Source: Gemmatimonadota bacterium (GTDB taxonomy: Bacteria; Gemmatimonadota; Gemmatimonadetes; Longimicrobiales; Gaopeijiaceae). From it: DNA of 59,084 nt. Positions 42,801 through 50,102 of the stretch are shown piece by piece; position 1 is the first letter of the stretch, and the number at the start of each line of letters is the position of its first letter. The notes beneath the pieces were generated by a model. It had not been told where the DNA came from and did no database searches. It saw only the letters and a list, made by a program, of their open reading frames with translations. Position numbers and translations under genes: made by a program. The stretch covers positions 1-59,084 of the forward strand of contig JADFSR010000027.1 in the NCBI GenBank assembly GCA_022560615.1. The letters run 5' to 3'.

Positions 42801-43532
42801 GTACATCTCGTTCACGACCCACTCACCTTCGCGTTGCTCGAGTACAGGGGTCTCCCGCCGGTCTGCGGGTGAGAAGACGTCCGCCGCCCGATCGAGGCGG
42901 TAGTTGGCGGCGTACAGGTCGAGATCTCCGTCCCCGTCGATGTCTGCCAAGGTCATCGTGCTGCCGGCGCGCGGAGTCACGAAGCCCGACTCCAGCGAGC
43001 GATCGGTGAAGACCCCTTGGCCATCGTTCTCGAGCAGCGTGATGGGAGCACCCATCGAGGAGAAGAGCAGGTCCAGGTCGCCGTCCCCGTCCGTGTCGAC
43101 CAGGGCGGCGCCCGTTGGTCGGCGGTCCCCGAAGCTCACCCCCGCCGCATCGCTCACGTCCTCGAAGCGCATGCCGCCCCGATTCAAGAAGAGGCCGTTC
43201 TCGCCACGCGTGTTGACGAGGAAAATGTCGACTCGGCCGTCGCCGTCGACATCGCCCAGCGCGACCCCTCCGCCGTTCGCGAGATGCTGGTTGAGCGTGG
43301 TCATCTCGGTGCTCGGATCGTTGGTGAAATCGACTCCGGTACGTTGCGCATCGAGTGCCGTGAATCCGGCAGCGCCCCCTCCACGCACGTTCAGCTCATG
43401 CCAGCGAACGGGCGACTCCCCGATCCACTCTGGCGCGGAGTCGCGACAGCTCGTTAGGAGCAGGGCAGCCGCACACGGGGCGAGCGACTTCCATGGGGAA
43501 ATGAAGCGCGTCAGTGCTCTCTGGGTCGTCAC
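39816..43532 (-). CDS. Giant FG-GAP/VCBS + double ASPIC/UnbV lipoprotein, second intact paralogue
   Basis: 1,238 residues from a GTG at 43532; the open frame extends 50 codons further but only this start places a signal (AAALLLTSC, Cys29) at the N terminus. It matches the 1,232-residue product of 23478-27176 from end to end: RWHELNVRGGGAAGFTALDA, two blocks of calcium loops, and two ASPIC/UnbV domains, the last with GSGYWSVDDPVAVLG. It runs opposite to the operon and overlaps its last stop codon by 3 nt, so neither transcript has room for a terminator between them. Ribosome site weak (CCAGAAA). Confidence 0.88.
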   Translation of the reverse strand: MTTQRALTRFISPWKSLAPCAAALLLTSCRDSAPEWIGESPVRWHELNVRGGGAAGFTALDAQRTGVDFTNDPSTEMTTLNQHLANGGGVALGDVDGDGRVDIFLVNTRGENGLFLNRGGMRFEDVSDAAGVSFGDRRPTGAALVDTDGDGDLDLLFSSMGAPITLLENDGQGVFTDRSLESGFVTPRAGSTMTLADIDGDGDLDLYAANYRLDRAADVFSPADRRETPVLEQREGEWVVNEMYREYYRVVEGREAVMTWEFGQADDLYLNNGIGVFTRESVSGPRFLDHRGKPLEIEPQEWGLAARFHDLNGDGAPDLYVANDFESPDQLWINEGDGTFRLTGARELRKTSHASMSVAFADVDADGITDIFVADMLPYSTRLRKTQVSTLTERRPPPGTVDSTMQVNRNTLLLGSDDGVWVETAQQAGLHASGWSWGTEFVDVDLDGHQDLLITTGHLWDALDGDTGDRLRRGQAVAGAEWPEVINLFPPLRLPNRAFRNLGDGTFEPVEGAWGLDVGADISHGLATADLDGDGDLDVVINRLGDPALVLRNDSEAARLAVRLVGAAPNTGAVGAKIMVSGGPVDQLREVGAGGLYLSHSDGLQSFATGSASSLTIEVTWPSGRRTVVAAEPNRLYEITEVPNDASGAAVTRSIGTGEGPLFEDLREVLAHTHVDRPFDASAAQPLLPRDLSRLGPGITWMDSDGDGDADLVVGAGAGGAVAYFENRDGTLVRAGTGAAYDYDVTTLLPEPDGRSLLAGIANYEAPSPNAAVEVPAAVSIWLGPSGAGTPVPALSSDGSSTGALASADVDGDGDLDVFMGGRVYAAAYPLPPTSRLFLRAQDGSLVYDSVASAPFESIGLVSGATFTDVDGDADPDLVIATDWGPPRLFINEGGRFLESTRSWGLSPYLSWWNGVTAGDLDGDGRMDLVLTSWGRNIGLYASADRPLLGYWGDFDRNGTLDFLLAARDDRIGNVAPLTGLRRLSRGLPYVRLQTTTTYGAYADASIAEVLGPTVAGAQVSQITTLDHMVFLNRGDHFEPRVLPAAAQRAPAFHASVADFDGDGHEDLLLTQNFFPNPLGAERFDAGRGLLLLGDGSGDLAPQAASRSGLSIRGDQRGAAVADYDRDGRIDLVIGQNNGPTVLLHNRLAKRGVRVRLLGTAANPHGIGATVRVVYEDGMGPARELRLGSGYWSVDDPVAVLGLRAEPQGIEVRWPDGVVQRVDLGPDQLDVTVTRGSR

Positions 43533-43811
43533 TTTCTGGCGGTAGCGGCTTCTAGGGACTAGGGACCCGGGAAAGGAGGAAGTCGAAGGCCCGAATCGCA
43601 ACCCTGGTGCCGACTCGCTCGTCGCGAATCGGATGCGGGGGTGGCGCCGGCGCGAGAAGGACGTTGACTTTAACGCTGTCACACTGCCGGTTGGAAACGG
43701 TCACGTTCCGTCCGATACCGCGTAAGAAGAGTGGCGCCAAGCGTTCAACCGGATTTCCAAAGCCGCAGGCCAGTGTTCTCGAACCGTCCAACCGCACCTA
43801 CTGAGATCGGC
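43533..43811. other. Divergent intergenic gap, nothing recognised
   Basis: This gap separates the starts of the minus-strand giant lipoprotein and the plus-strand SGNH gene. Minus-strand frames stay open across it, but none begins with a ribosome site or shows family likeness. Both promoters should lie here; no confident -10/-35 pair is seen. Confidence 0.4.
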
Positions 43812-44750
43812 ATGCTCTCCCGCTCGACGCGCTGGGGAGTGGCGCTCCTCTCGGCGTGCGCGCTGGCGGCGTGTGACTCGGGTCTCGACCCCAACCCCTC
43901 GGACGGGTCTCCTCCCGGTCTTGACGTGACGACGCCCTTCCCGATCGACCGCGGCGACGACGGGGTGCATACGCCTGGCAAGTACAAGGGGCTGTGGCTA
44001 CGGCTCACCGACAACGGTGCGCCGGACGTGACTCCGGTCGACGGCGTCATCGGTGTGGTCTGTCTCGGCATGAGCAACGCCCGGCAGGAGTGCGGGGACT
44101 TCATCGCGCGCATCACTTCGTACTGGATCTTTGACGTCTCGTTCGAGGTGCGCGTGATGAACTGCGGGCGAGAAGGACACGCCATCGAGCACTGGAACGA
44201 TCCCGAGTACGACGAGACGCTCTGGGAGCTGTGCAAGCTGGGGCTGAGGCTCATCGGCCTGCGGCCGGAGCAGATTCGTGTCATCTACCACAAGGCCGCC
44301 AACCAGTACACCACTCTCGAGGACGGCACCCCGTTGCCGGAATATCCGCATGTGGGATCCGACTACGATGCGTTCTATGAGAACCTCACGCGTTTCTCCG
44401 CGCGCGTGCCGCGGTTCTTCCCGAGCGTTCAGGCGGTGTACACGTCGTCTCGGAGCTATGGCGGTTTCGCGTCGACTCCGGGGCGCGGCGAGCCACTGAG
44501 CTACGAAGAAGGGCACGCGCTGAATAGCTGGCTGGCCGACAATCCGCTCGCGGACGGCGTGTGGCACGGATGGGGCGCGTATCTGTGGGCTCCGCCGTGC
44601 CCGACTGCTAGGACCAACGGCGGCGGCGTGTGTTATCAGCGGCAGGACTACCAGGCCGACGGTGTGCACCCGACGGGTACGGGAGCTGGCAAGATCAGCT
44701 TCCTGATGCATTTTCGGCTGATGCGCGAGGACTGGTACCGGCGGAGGTAG
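43812..44750 (+). CDS. Exported SGNH/GDSL-hydrolase-like lipoprotein
   Basis: 312 residues from ATG 43812. The signal ends ACALAAC (Cys21 lipidated). The protein has the SGNH landmarks: GVVCLGMSNARQ with Ser88 as likely nucleophile (block I), NCGREGHAIEHW as a block II-like loop, HKAANQY, and DGVHPTGTGAGK with Asp283 and His286 as the rest of the triad (block V). Several cysteines (84, 94, 118, 141, 263, 274) suggest disulfides outside the cell. It could be a carbohydrate esterase or lipase. The gene is alone on the plus strand between two minus-strand units and converges on thiE with 1 bp between the stops. Confidence 0.75.
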   Translation: MLSRSTRWGVALLSACALAACDSGLDPNPSDGSPPGLDVTTPFPIDRGDDGVHTPGKYKGLWLRLTDNGAPDVTPVDGVIGVVCLGMSNARQECGDFIARITSYWIFDVSFEVRVMNCGREGHAIEHWNDPEYDETLWELCKLGLRLIGLRPEQIRVIYHKAANQYTTLEDGTPLPEYPHVGSDYDAFYENLTRFSARVPRFFPSVQAVYTSSRSYGGFASTPGRGEPLSYEEGHALNSWLADNPLADGVWHGWGAYLWAPPCPTARTNGGGVCYQRQDYQADGVHPTGTGAGKISFLMHFRLMREDWYRRR

Positions 44751-44751
44751 C

Positions 44752-45411
44752 TCACGGCTGCGCTTCGCCGAAGCGCTGCAGCATCGAACGCACGACCGAC
44801 GCCGGGTCGGAGGCGCGCATCACCGCGCTGACCACCGCCACTCCGGCTGCCCCGGTCCGTGCGACGTCGCGGATCCTCTCGACCGTGACTCCGCCGATTC
44901 CCACTACGGGCACAGGTACTGCTCCGACCACCCGGCGTAGCCCTTCCACGCCGATGACGTCCCCGGTGTCCGGCTTGGTCGAGGTGGGAAAGACGGTCCC
45001 GCATCCGATGTAGTCCGCCCCGTCCGCGACCGAGCGCCGCGCGACCCGCGGGTCGTCGGCGGACCGCCCGATCAAGAATCCCTTCGGAGCAGTGGCACGG
45101 ACGGCAGCCACGGGTAGGTCGTCGGGGCCCACGTGCACTCCGTCCGCCTCCAAAGTGAGCGCGACGTCGAGCCGGTCGTTGATGAAGAACAACGCGCCGG
45201 CTTGGCGCACGAGTGGAGCCAGTCGTTCGCCGGCGGCCACGAGTTCACGTGCGGTGGTACCCTTGTTGCGCAACTGTATCGCACGAGCGCCGCCGGCGAG
45301 CGCAGCCTGGACGACCTCTACTATCGATCGGGGCGCGGCGAGTCCGGCCTCCACGACCACGAGCACGCGAAGCGCCTGCCGGAGTGTGCGTGACTCGGGC
45401 GTGCTCGTCAC
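44752..45411 (-). CDS. thiE: Thiamine-phosphate synthase
   Basis: 219 residues from GTG 45411. The (beta/alpha)8 barrel shows the ThiE signatures: IQLRNKGTTARELVA, FFINDRLDVALTLEADGVHVG, and ADYIGCGTVFPTSTKPD before VVGIGGV. The enzyme joins hydroxymethylpyrimidine diphosphate to the thiazole phosphate in thiamine synthesis. No other thi gene is nearby. It is the last gene of a minus-strand run (V4R protein, ruvX, mltG, thiE), 15 bp after mltG. Normal length. Confidence 0.93.
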   Translation of the reverse strand: MTSTPESRTLRQALRVLVVVEAGLAAPRSIVEVVQAALAGGARAIQLRNKGTTARELVAAGERLAPLVRQAGALFFINDRLDVALTLEADGVHVGPDDLPVAAVRATAPKGFLIGRSADDPRVARRSVADGADYIGCGTVFPTSTKPDTGDVIGVEGLRRVVGAVPVPVVGIGGVTVERIRDVARTGAAGVAVVSAVMRASDPASVVRSMLQRFGEAQP

Positions 45412-45426
45412 GGGCCTAACAGGCTG

Positions 45427-46422
45427 TTACCAGCCCGGCCCGATGCGGTCCCACTCGCGGCGGGCGTCGGCCGTCGCCCGGTTGTGCTCCCCGAGCGTCC
45501 GAGTGAAGTGGTGTGAACCGTCGGGTCGGGCGACGAAGTACATGAAGTCCTCGTCGGTGGGGTGAAGTGCAGCGTCGATCGCGTCCTCGCCTGGTGCCCC
45601 GATCGGCCCGGGCGGAAGACCCGGCTGTGTGTAGGTGTTGTACGGGCTGTCGGCGACGGAATCGATCGCGGCGTACAGCAGTCGTGAGCGTGGGCCTCCC
45701 AGGGCGTAGAGCACCGTGGGGTCAGCCTGCAGCAGCCACCCGTCACGCAGCCGGTTGTGATAGACCGAAGAGATGCTGGGCATCTCTCCCACGTCGCGAG
45801 CCTCTGCCTGAACGATCGACGCCAGCGTGACGAGCTCCGCTTCGGACATCTCGAGCTCCGCGAGGCGGGCGCGCCGGTCCTCGGTCCAGACCGCTTCGTA
45901 CCGCTCCACCATCGCTCTGAGTACCGATTCCACCGAAACACCGGGAGCAAAGCGGTACGTATCCGGGAAGAGGTACCCTTCGGCGCCGGGCCCCGGGACT
46001 CCCAGCCGCTGCGCGATGCCGGCAGTCTCCATGAGCGCGACGACGGAATCAACTGCTATGCCTGTGATCTCCGCGATCCGCGGCGCCATCTGGCGCAGGC
46101 GGAAGCCCTCCGGAATCGTGACGGGCCGTGTCAGGACCGTGCCCAGCGTGAGGTGCTCGAGCACGTCACTCCACGAACTGGACGTCGGCAGCTCGTACAT
46201 GCCCGATTTGATGCGCCGGTCGTCCTCGCGGAAGCGGGCGTACAGCTCGAACATGCGCTGGGCTCGAATCACGCCGCGCGCGACGAGGGTATCCGCAACC
46301 TCGGAGAGCGTAGCCCCCTGCGGGACCGTGATCCGAACCGGCTCGCCTGGCTCGCCGCCGCACGCGCCCAGCGCGAACGCGCACGCGACCGCGGCGGAAG
46401 TGGCGACTCTCTTCAGGCTCAT
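45427..46422 (-). CDS. mltG: Endolytic murein transglycosylase
   Basis: 331 residues with a signal/lipoprotein-like N terminus (AVACAFALGACGG). A LysM-like subdomain follows (ITVPQGATLSEVADTLVARG), then the YceG/MltG catalytic domain with LASIVQAEARDVGEMPSISS; the Glu in this motif is the catalytic residue of the family. It cuts nascent peptidoglycan and sets glycan strand length. The ATG overlaps the stop of ruvX (ATGA), the usual mltG-ruvX neighbourhood of many bacteria. Confidence 0.93.
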   Translation of the reverse strand: MSLKRVATSAAVACAFALGACGGEPGEPVRITVPQGATLSEVADTLVARGVIRAQRMFELYARFREDDRRIKSGMYELPTSSSWSDVLEHLTLGTVLTRPVTIPEGFRLRQMAPRIAEITGIAVDSVVALMETAGIAQRLGVPGPGAEGYLFPDTYRFAPGVSVESVLRAMVERYEAVWTEDRRARLAELEMSEAELVTLASIVQAEARDVGEMPSISSVYHNRLRDGWLLQADPTVLYALGGPRSRLLYAAIDSVADSPYNTYTQPGLPPGPIGAPGEDAIDAALHPTDEDFMYFVARPDGSHHFTRTLGEHNRATADARREWDRIGPGW

Positions 46423-46847
46423 TGTGACACGGTCCGCTGGTCGAGCCAGGCCTGCAAGATCAACTGGGCGGCTGCCGCATCGATGCGGCGCTTGTCCTCA
46501 CGCTTACGCTTCGGCAGGCCCGAAGCCCGGACCGCGCGTTCAGCTCGCACCGACGTCATGCGCTCGTCCACGAACGACACCTCCAGGGAAAGGCGTTCGG
46601 CGAGTCGCTCCCCTACGGAGCGCACCTCCCCGCACCACTCGGTCTCATTACCGTCGAGGCTGAGGGGCAGCCCGACGACGAGGTGCTCAACGTCCCGCTC
46701 CCGCGCGATCGTCTCGAGTTTCGTGATCGGCGGACGCTTGCCTGCTCGGCGCACGAGCGTCTCGAGCGGGGACGCGATCGTACCGGTCGGGTCACTCAAA
46801 GCCAGTCCGATCCTTCTTAGACCGTAGTCGATACCGAGCGCACGCAC
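46419..46847 (-). CDS. ruvX: Putative pre-16S rRNA nuclease / Holliday junction resolvase
   Basis: 142 residues from GTG 46847. RNase H-like fold with the family start ALGIDYGLRRIGLALSDPTG (first catalytic Asp), a middle VVGLPLSLDGNE with GE, and VSFVDERMTSVRAERA near the end, followed by DAAAAQLILQAWLDQ. YqgF/RuvX trims the 5' end of pre-16S rRNA in E. coli and has been proposed as a resolvase. Coupled to mltG by ATGA and 3 bp after the V4R gene. Confidence 0.93.
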   Translation of the reverse strand: MRALGIDYGLRRIGLALSDPTGTIASPLETLVRRAGKRPPITKLETIARERDVEHLVVGLPLSLDGNETEWCGEVRSVGERLAERLSLEVSFVDERMTSVRAERAVRASGLPKRKREDKRRIDAAAAQLILQAWLDQRTVSQ

Positions 46848-46850
46848 CGG

Positions 46851-47387
46851 CTACAACGCGGCGAGCGCGCCTTCCAGATCGGTCCCATCGAGCAAATGGC
46901 CATAGAGGTCGTGGATCGCGACTTCGGATCCGAACGCGAAGCAGCACTGCTCGTCGCCCCGCGCGCGGCAGTCGACTTCCAGAACCGCCACCGGGCCTCC
47001 CGCCAGCTCGGAGAGCAGGCCGGACAGGAACCCCGTAGTGAAGCAACAACTCGCTTCCGGTTCGCGTGCATCGGGTGAAGCCTCGGCCCAGTCTGGGCTG
47101 GAGAGAAGGGCAATGCCGGCGTGCTCACCGCTCTGCTCGAGCCTTCCCCAGCCCCTACGGGAGAAGAACTCCGAGAGCCGGGCCCAGAACGCCGACTGCC
47201 CCATGTTCCTGACGTCGCCACCCACTGCGAAGGAGGCCGCCGCAGCCGAACCAGCTTCGTAACCGGCGTGGTGAAGCGCGTGGATCGTCGGTAGCGCCCC
47301 CGCCTCCTTCTCGAGCTCGCTACGGAGCGAACCGAAGATCGAGACCGGAACCGCGATTTCCCGCGGCGTCGTGGCCGGTGCGTCCAT
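46851..47387 (-). CDS. V4R-domain protein
   Basis: 178 residues. The C-terminal half matches the 4-vinyl-reductase-like (V4R) small-molecule-binding domain. Cysteines 114 and 115 precede GFLSGLLSELAGGPVAVLEV, then Cys140 in DCRARGDEQCCF with Cys148/149, the usual metal-binding cysteine group near the end. The N-terminal half (about 20-100) is helical. V4R domains sense hydrophobic or tetrapyrrole-type ligands or help in protein complexes; the ligand is unknown here. It heads the unit with ruvX, mltG and thiE, behind a good promoter. Confidence 0.75.
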   Translation of the reverse strand: MDAPATTPREIAVPVSIFGSLRSELEKEAGALPTIHALHHAGYEAGSAAAASFAVGGDVRNMGQSAFWARLSEFFSRRGWGRLEQSGEHAGIALLSSPDWAEASPDAREPEASCCFTTGFLSGLLSELAGGPVAVLEVDCRARGDEQCCFAFGSEVAIHDLYGHLLDGTDLEGALAAL

Positions 47388-47423
47388 CGTCCTCCCGTCT
47401 CGTTACTGGTGCTTGGCGGGGCT

Positions 47424-47452
47424 AATATACAACAAGCATGCGGCAATTGCAA
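47424..47452 (-). promoter_or_regulatory. Sigma70-like promoter for the V4R-ruvX-mltG-thiE unit
   Basis: On the minus strand, TTGCAA (47452-47447) and TATATT (47429-47424) are separated by exactly 17 nt. The -10 matches consensus at five of six positions. The predicted transcript start is about 30 nt before the V4R ATG. The remaining 220 bp to 47680 hold no recognised gene. Confidence 0.6.
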
Positions 47453-47680
47453 AGTCTTGGAGAACAACGACTTAGGCCGATCTTGGATTGGTGTGCGGAC
47501 CAAAGTGTGGACCGCGCCAACGCCGGGAATCCCGTGACACCTGAACCATGAGCCCCACACGTACGAGCGCGTGGTGGATGAGGTTCGTGTGCCCACGGGA
47601 TTGATCAGCTTTGCGCAAGCGACGTAACGTAGCGAAGTTATCCACGGGTCGAGCCGCCACCAGCTACCGGCAGTTGAGAA

Positions 47681-49051
47681 ATGAAGAGCCGCAGCCGTAC
47701 ACGTCAGCCGCGCCCAACCAGGAGGGACGAGATCGCTCTCGGACGGTGGTCCGCGATCGTCATCGTCCTCATGGCCGCGCTCGCGGGTTGCGAGCCAGCC
47801 GTGACCGTGCCGGAGCCCTCCGCACTGTACGACGGGCTTGGCGATCCGGCCGCGGGGCACATCGCGTTCCTCCAGGAATGCGCGCAGTGTCACGCCAGTC
47901 GCGACGGTTACGATCTCGCGGCCTTCGGTTTCTCGCGCTTCGACGTGATCCGGCGAAGCCTGGGCCACGTAGACAGTACGACGAGTCGAGACATCGCGGC
48001 ATACATCGAGACCTTGGAGCCTAATGGTTTGTTTGGGGGCCCACCCTTCCAGCCTGGGGGGAGGGTCGGTGACGGCGATCGAGAGTATTGGATCGACGCG
48101 CTCGGAACGTCCGGGTGGCCCACCGGCCTCACGGCGGAGGCCTTGCGGGCCATCGACCCGAGAGCGCTCCAGGTCCCGCTTGCGATGCCCGAATGGTCAC
48201 TGGAGGGGTCCGACGAGGACTGGATGCCGGACGTCGCGCTTCCTGTCCAAGTGTTGGATTACTCGGGAGGTGCGATACGGACCGGGCTGGCTGCTTACTA
48301 CGCTGACCGGACCGAATCCAATCTCCTTCGCGTCCTCGCGCCGTTCAAGGCCGCGACCGAAGGGCTCGGACTGGTGTGCTGGCAATCGGACCCGGACCCG
48401 TGTTTCAACGCCCGCCGCTGGATGGCAAGCCTCGGTGCGCAGCACTACCTGCGCCTCGGCCCGCCTGCGGCGGTGCCTGTGGAAGTAGCCCAGGCCTGGT
48501 GGGACGTGGGCGAGTCGGCGATCGCGCTCCAAGGTGATGCAATGTCGCGGGGAGAGTACCCAGGTTTGGACCGTGCGATTGGGTCGACTTTCATCATCGG
48601 CGCCCGCTGGATGTACCTGGCTTATTCCTATCATCCGGAGGCGTTCAACGAGCCCAGCGGGTACATGGGCACGTTTCTTCAGGCGCAGGAACTACACCGC
48701 GTGGCCGTGTTCGTGGCGCTGAGGCGTATGGTCGGCGATGGACCCGCGCATCAGAAGCACGCGGACCAGTTCCTTCAGGACGGCTACCTCGCCGTCAAAT
48801 TCGCGGCAACCGCCGACAGCGTCCGGGCAGCGAGTGCGGACGACGAGGTGGGACCGGGCGTCACGGAGTTCGTGTTCGAGTACTACATCGAACGTCTGGA
48901 GGCCGGTCGCCCCGCCGGTCTCGACCTGGGGGGTGCCCGCGAGTTGGTCACGTTGGCCTGGAGTGAGGGCCAGCGGTGGTTGCCCCAGAACTCCGCCGGC
49001 CTAGCCCGCGTCATAGCCCTTCGTGAGCGGGTGATGGAGCTCCTGCAGTAG
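47681..49051 (+). CDS. Monohaem cytochrome c lipoprotein of unknown role
   Basis: 456 residues with a basic lead, a hydrophobic helix and lipobox ALAGC (Cys37). A single haem motif CAQCH (67-71) is followed by FSRFDVIRRSLGHVDSTTSRDIAAYI, a typical small cytochrome c domain (about 50-115). The remaining 340 residues are helical and not assigned to a family; FEYYIERLEAGRPAGLDLGG and a YHPEAFNEPSGYM stretch are distinctive. An exported electron carrier with a partner domain is inferred. It stands alone between a minus-strand unit and the IS630 relic. Confidence 0.75.
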   Translation: MKSRSRTRQPRPTRRDEIALGRWSAIVIVLMAALAGCEPAVTVPEPSALYDGLGDPAAGHIAFLQECAQCHASRDGYDLAAFGFSRFDVIRRSLGHVDSTTSRDIAAYIETLEPNGLFGGPPFQPGGRVGDGDREYWIDALGTSGWPTGLTAEALRAIDPRALQVPLAMPEWSLEGSDEDWMPDVALPVQVLDYSGGAIRTGLAAYYADRTESNLLRVLAPFKAATEGLGLVCWQSDPDPCFNARRWMASLGAQHYLRLGPPAAVPVEVAQAWWDVGESAIALQGDAMSRGEYPGLDRAIGSTFIIGARWMYLAYSYHPEAFNEPSGYMGTFLQAQELHRVAVFVALRRMVGDGPAHQKHADQFLQDGYLAVKFAATADSVRAASADDEVGPGVTEFVFEYYIERLEAGRPAGLDLGGARELVTLAWSEGQRWLPQNSAGLARVIALRERVMELLQ

Positions 49052-49405
49052 GCTCAGCAGTTCGGGCGTTCTCTGCGACGATCGGGGCTCAGTCGGACGT
49101 GTCCCCTCCGGTAGCGTCTTCGAGATCAGCGTCGCCACGCTCTGTGAGCAAGCCTCTCGGTGAAGTCCGCCCTGCACCCTCACGCGCCGCAGCTCATCCT
49201 CCAGCATCGCGATCGACATGTCCGCAACCTAGTTTGGGGATCCGACGACAGGAACTCTGCAGTGCTGCGGACTTCGGACGCCCTCGAGGCTGGTCCCCGA
49301 TGCCGGAGAAGGCCGTCTGGCTCGCTTCGCATACGCTTCGAGCCGCCCGTACCTTCGCTAACTGTCTTTGCTTACTGTCTTTCGCGGGCCTCCCCGTGAT
49401 CGTTC
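49052..49405. other. Gene-poor stretch before the IS630 relic
   Basis: Short minus-strand frames (for example one opening at 49219 with MSIAMLEDELRRVR) are open, but no complete family is recognised. The base composition is slightly lower in GC than the neighbours and it directly abuts the transposase relic, so it is probably degraded mobile DNA. Confidence 0.35.
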
Positions 49406-49745
49406 ATGGCCTCTGGGCGTCGGTCACATGACTACAAACGTCACGGTACCACGACCCTCTTCGCGGCTCTGGACGTGGTCACGGGCGAGGCCCTCCACGA
49501 ATGCATGCCCCGACATCGGCATCAGGAATTCCTGGCTGAATCTCGTTGAGCGCTTCTTCAGCGAACTCACGACTCGCCAGCTGAAGCGCCTCGCCGTGAC
49601 AAGCGTCGCTCAACTGATCGAGACCATCACCCGCTACATCGATCGCAGAAACGAACACCCCAGGTCATTCGTCTGGACCGCTTCACCCTCATCCGTCATT
49701 GCCAAGGTCCGGAAAGCGAAAAGACTTTGGCTACACAGTGCTTAG
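49406..49745 (+). pseudogene. IS630-family transposase relic with internal deletion
   Basis: Two reading frames carry matching transposase pieces. From 49406, frame one gives [20 protein letters not shown] and [11 protein letters not shown], the central part of IS630 transposases, then stops at 49547. From about 49524, the next frame gives [19 protein letters not shown] and ends FVWTASPSSVIAKVRKAKR, the usual IS630 C terminus. The roughly 45-50 residues normally between HQEFL and [10 protein letters not shown], including the second catalytic Asp, are missing. The N-terminal third with the first Asp is also absent. The junction falls in TTCCTGG, shared by both sides. The protein cannot be active. 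IS630 elements insert at TA. Confidence 0.88.
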
Positions 49746-49852
49746 GTTGTCTTCGCCGCCTAATCTTGCCCGACAGGGTTGACTCCGTACGGTACGGACC
49801 CCCACCGCGCTATTATACAACAACAACGCGCGTGTGCTGACCGGAGGGGAAC

Positions 49853-50098
49853 ATGGAATACGATCACGAGACGCAGGTCATCAACTTCATTTCGGGACTG
49901 CTGCTCGGAGCAGTCATTGGCGCCGGCGTTGCTCTGCTCGCAGCTCCGCAGTCGGGCCGCCGCACGCGCCGGCGCATCCAGAAGACTGCCGTCACCCTCC
50001 GCGATTCCGCGACCGACCACTGGGACGACCTCGCCGACGACGTGAAAGGCAAGGTCGACGACGCGATCGAAGGGGCCAGGAAGCGCTTCGCCGGCTAG
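49853..50098 (+). CDS. YtxH-domain small membrane protein
   Basis: 81 residues. One hydrophobic helix (FISGLLLGAVIGAGVALLAAP) with the YtxH signature APQSGRRTRRRI right after it, then an amphipathic helix rich in Asp and Lys. YtxH proteins are general-stress-associated and otherwise uncharacterised. A strong GGAGGGG precedes the ATG, and TATTAT at 49811-49816 may be part of its promoter. It ends 4 bp before the phosphorylase gene, suggesting a two-gene unit. Confidence 0.85.
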   Translation: MEYDHETQVINFISGLLLGAVIGAGVALLAAPQSGRRTRRRIQKTAVTLRDSATDHWDDLADDVKGKVDDAIEGARKRFAG

Positions 50099-50102
50099 GA
50101 GA

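Noticed and set aside
47472-47660. A 62-codon minus-strand frame upstream of the V4R gene
   Set aside because: No ribosome site, no recognised family, and the composition fits non-coding DNA. It is left as intergenic.
49225-49750. CAACCT at 49225-49230 and AGGTTG at 49744-49749 as the inverted repeats of the IS630 copy
   Set aside because: Only six bases match and they lie on the outer side of the TA positions, so they could be chance. The true ends of the relic are not defined.
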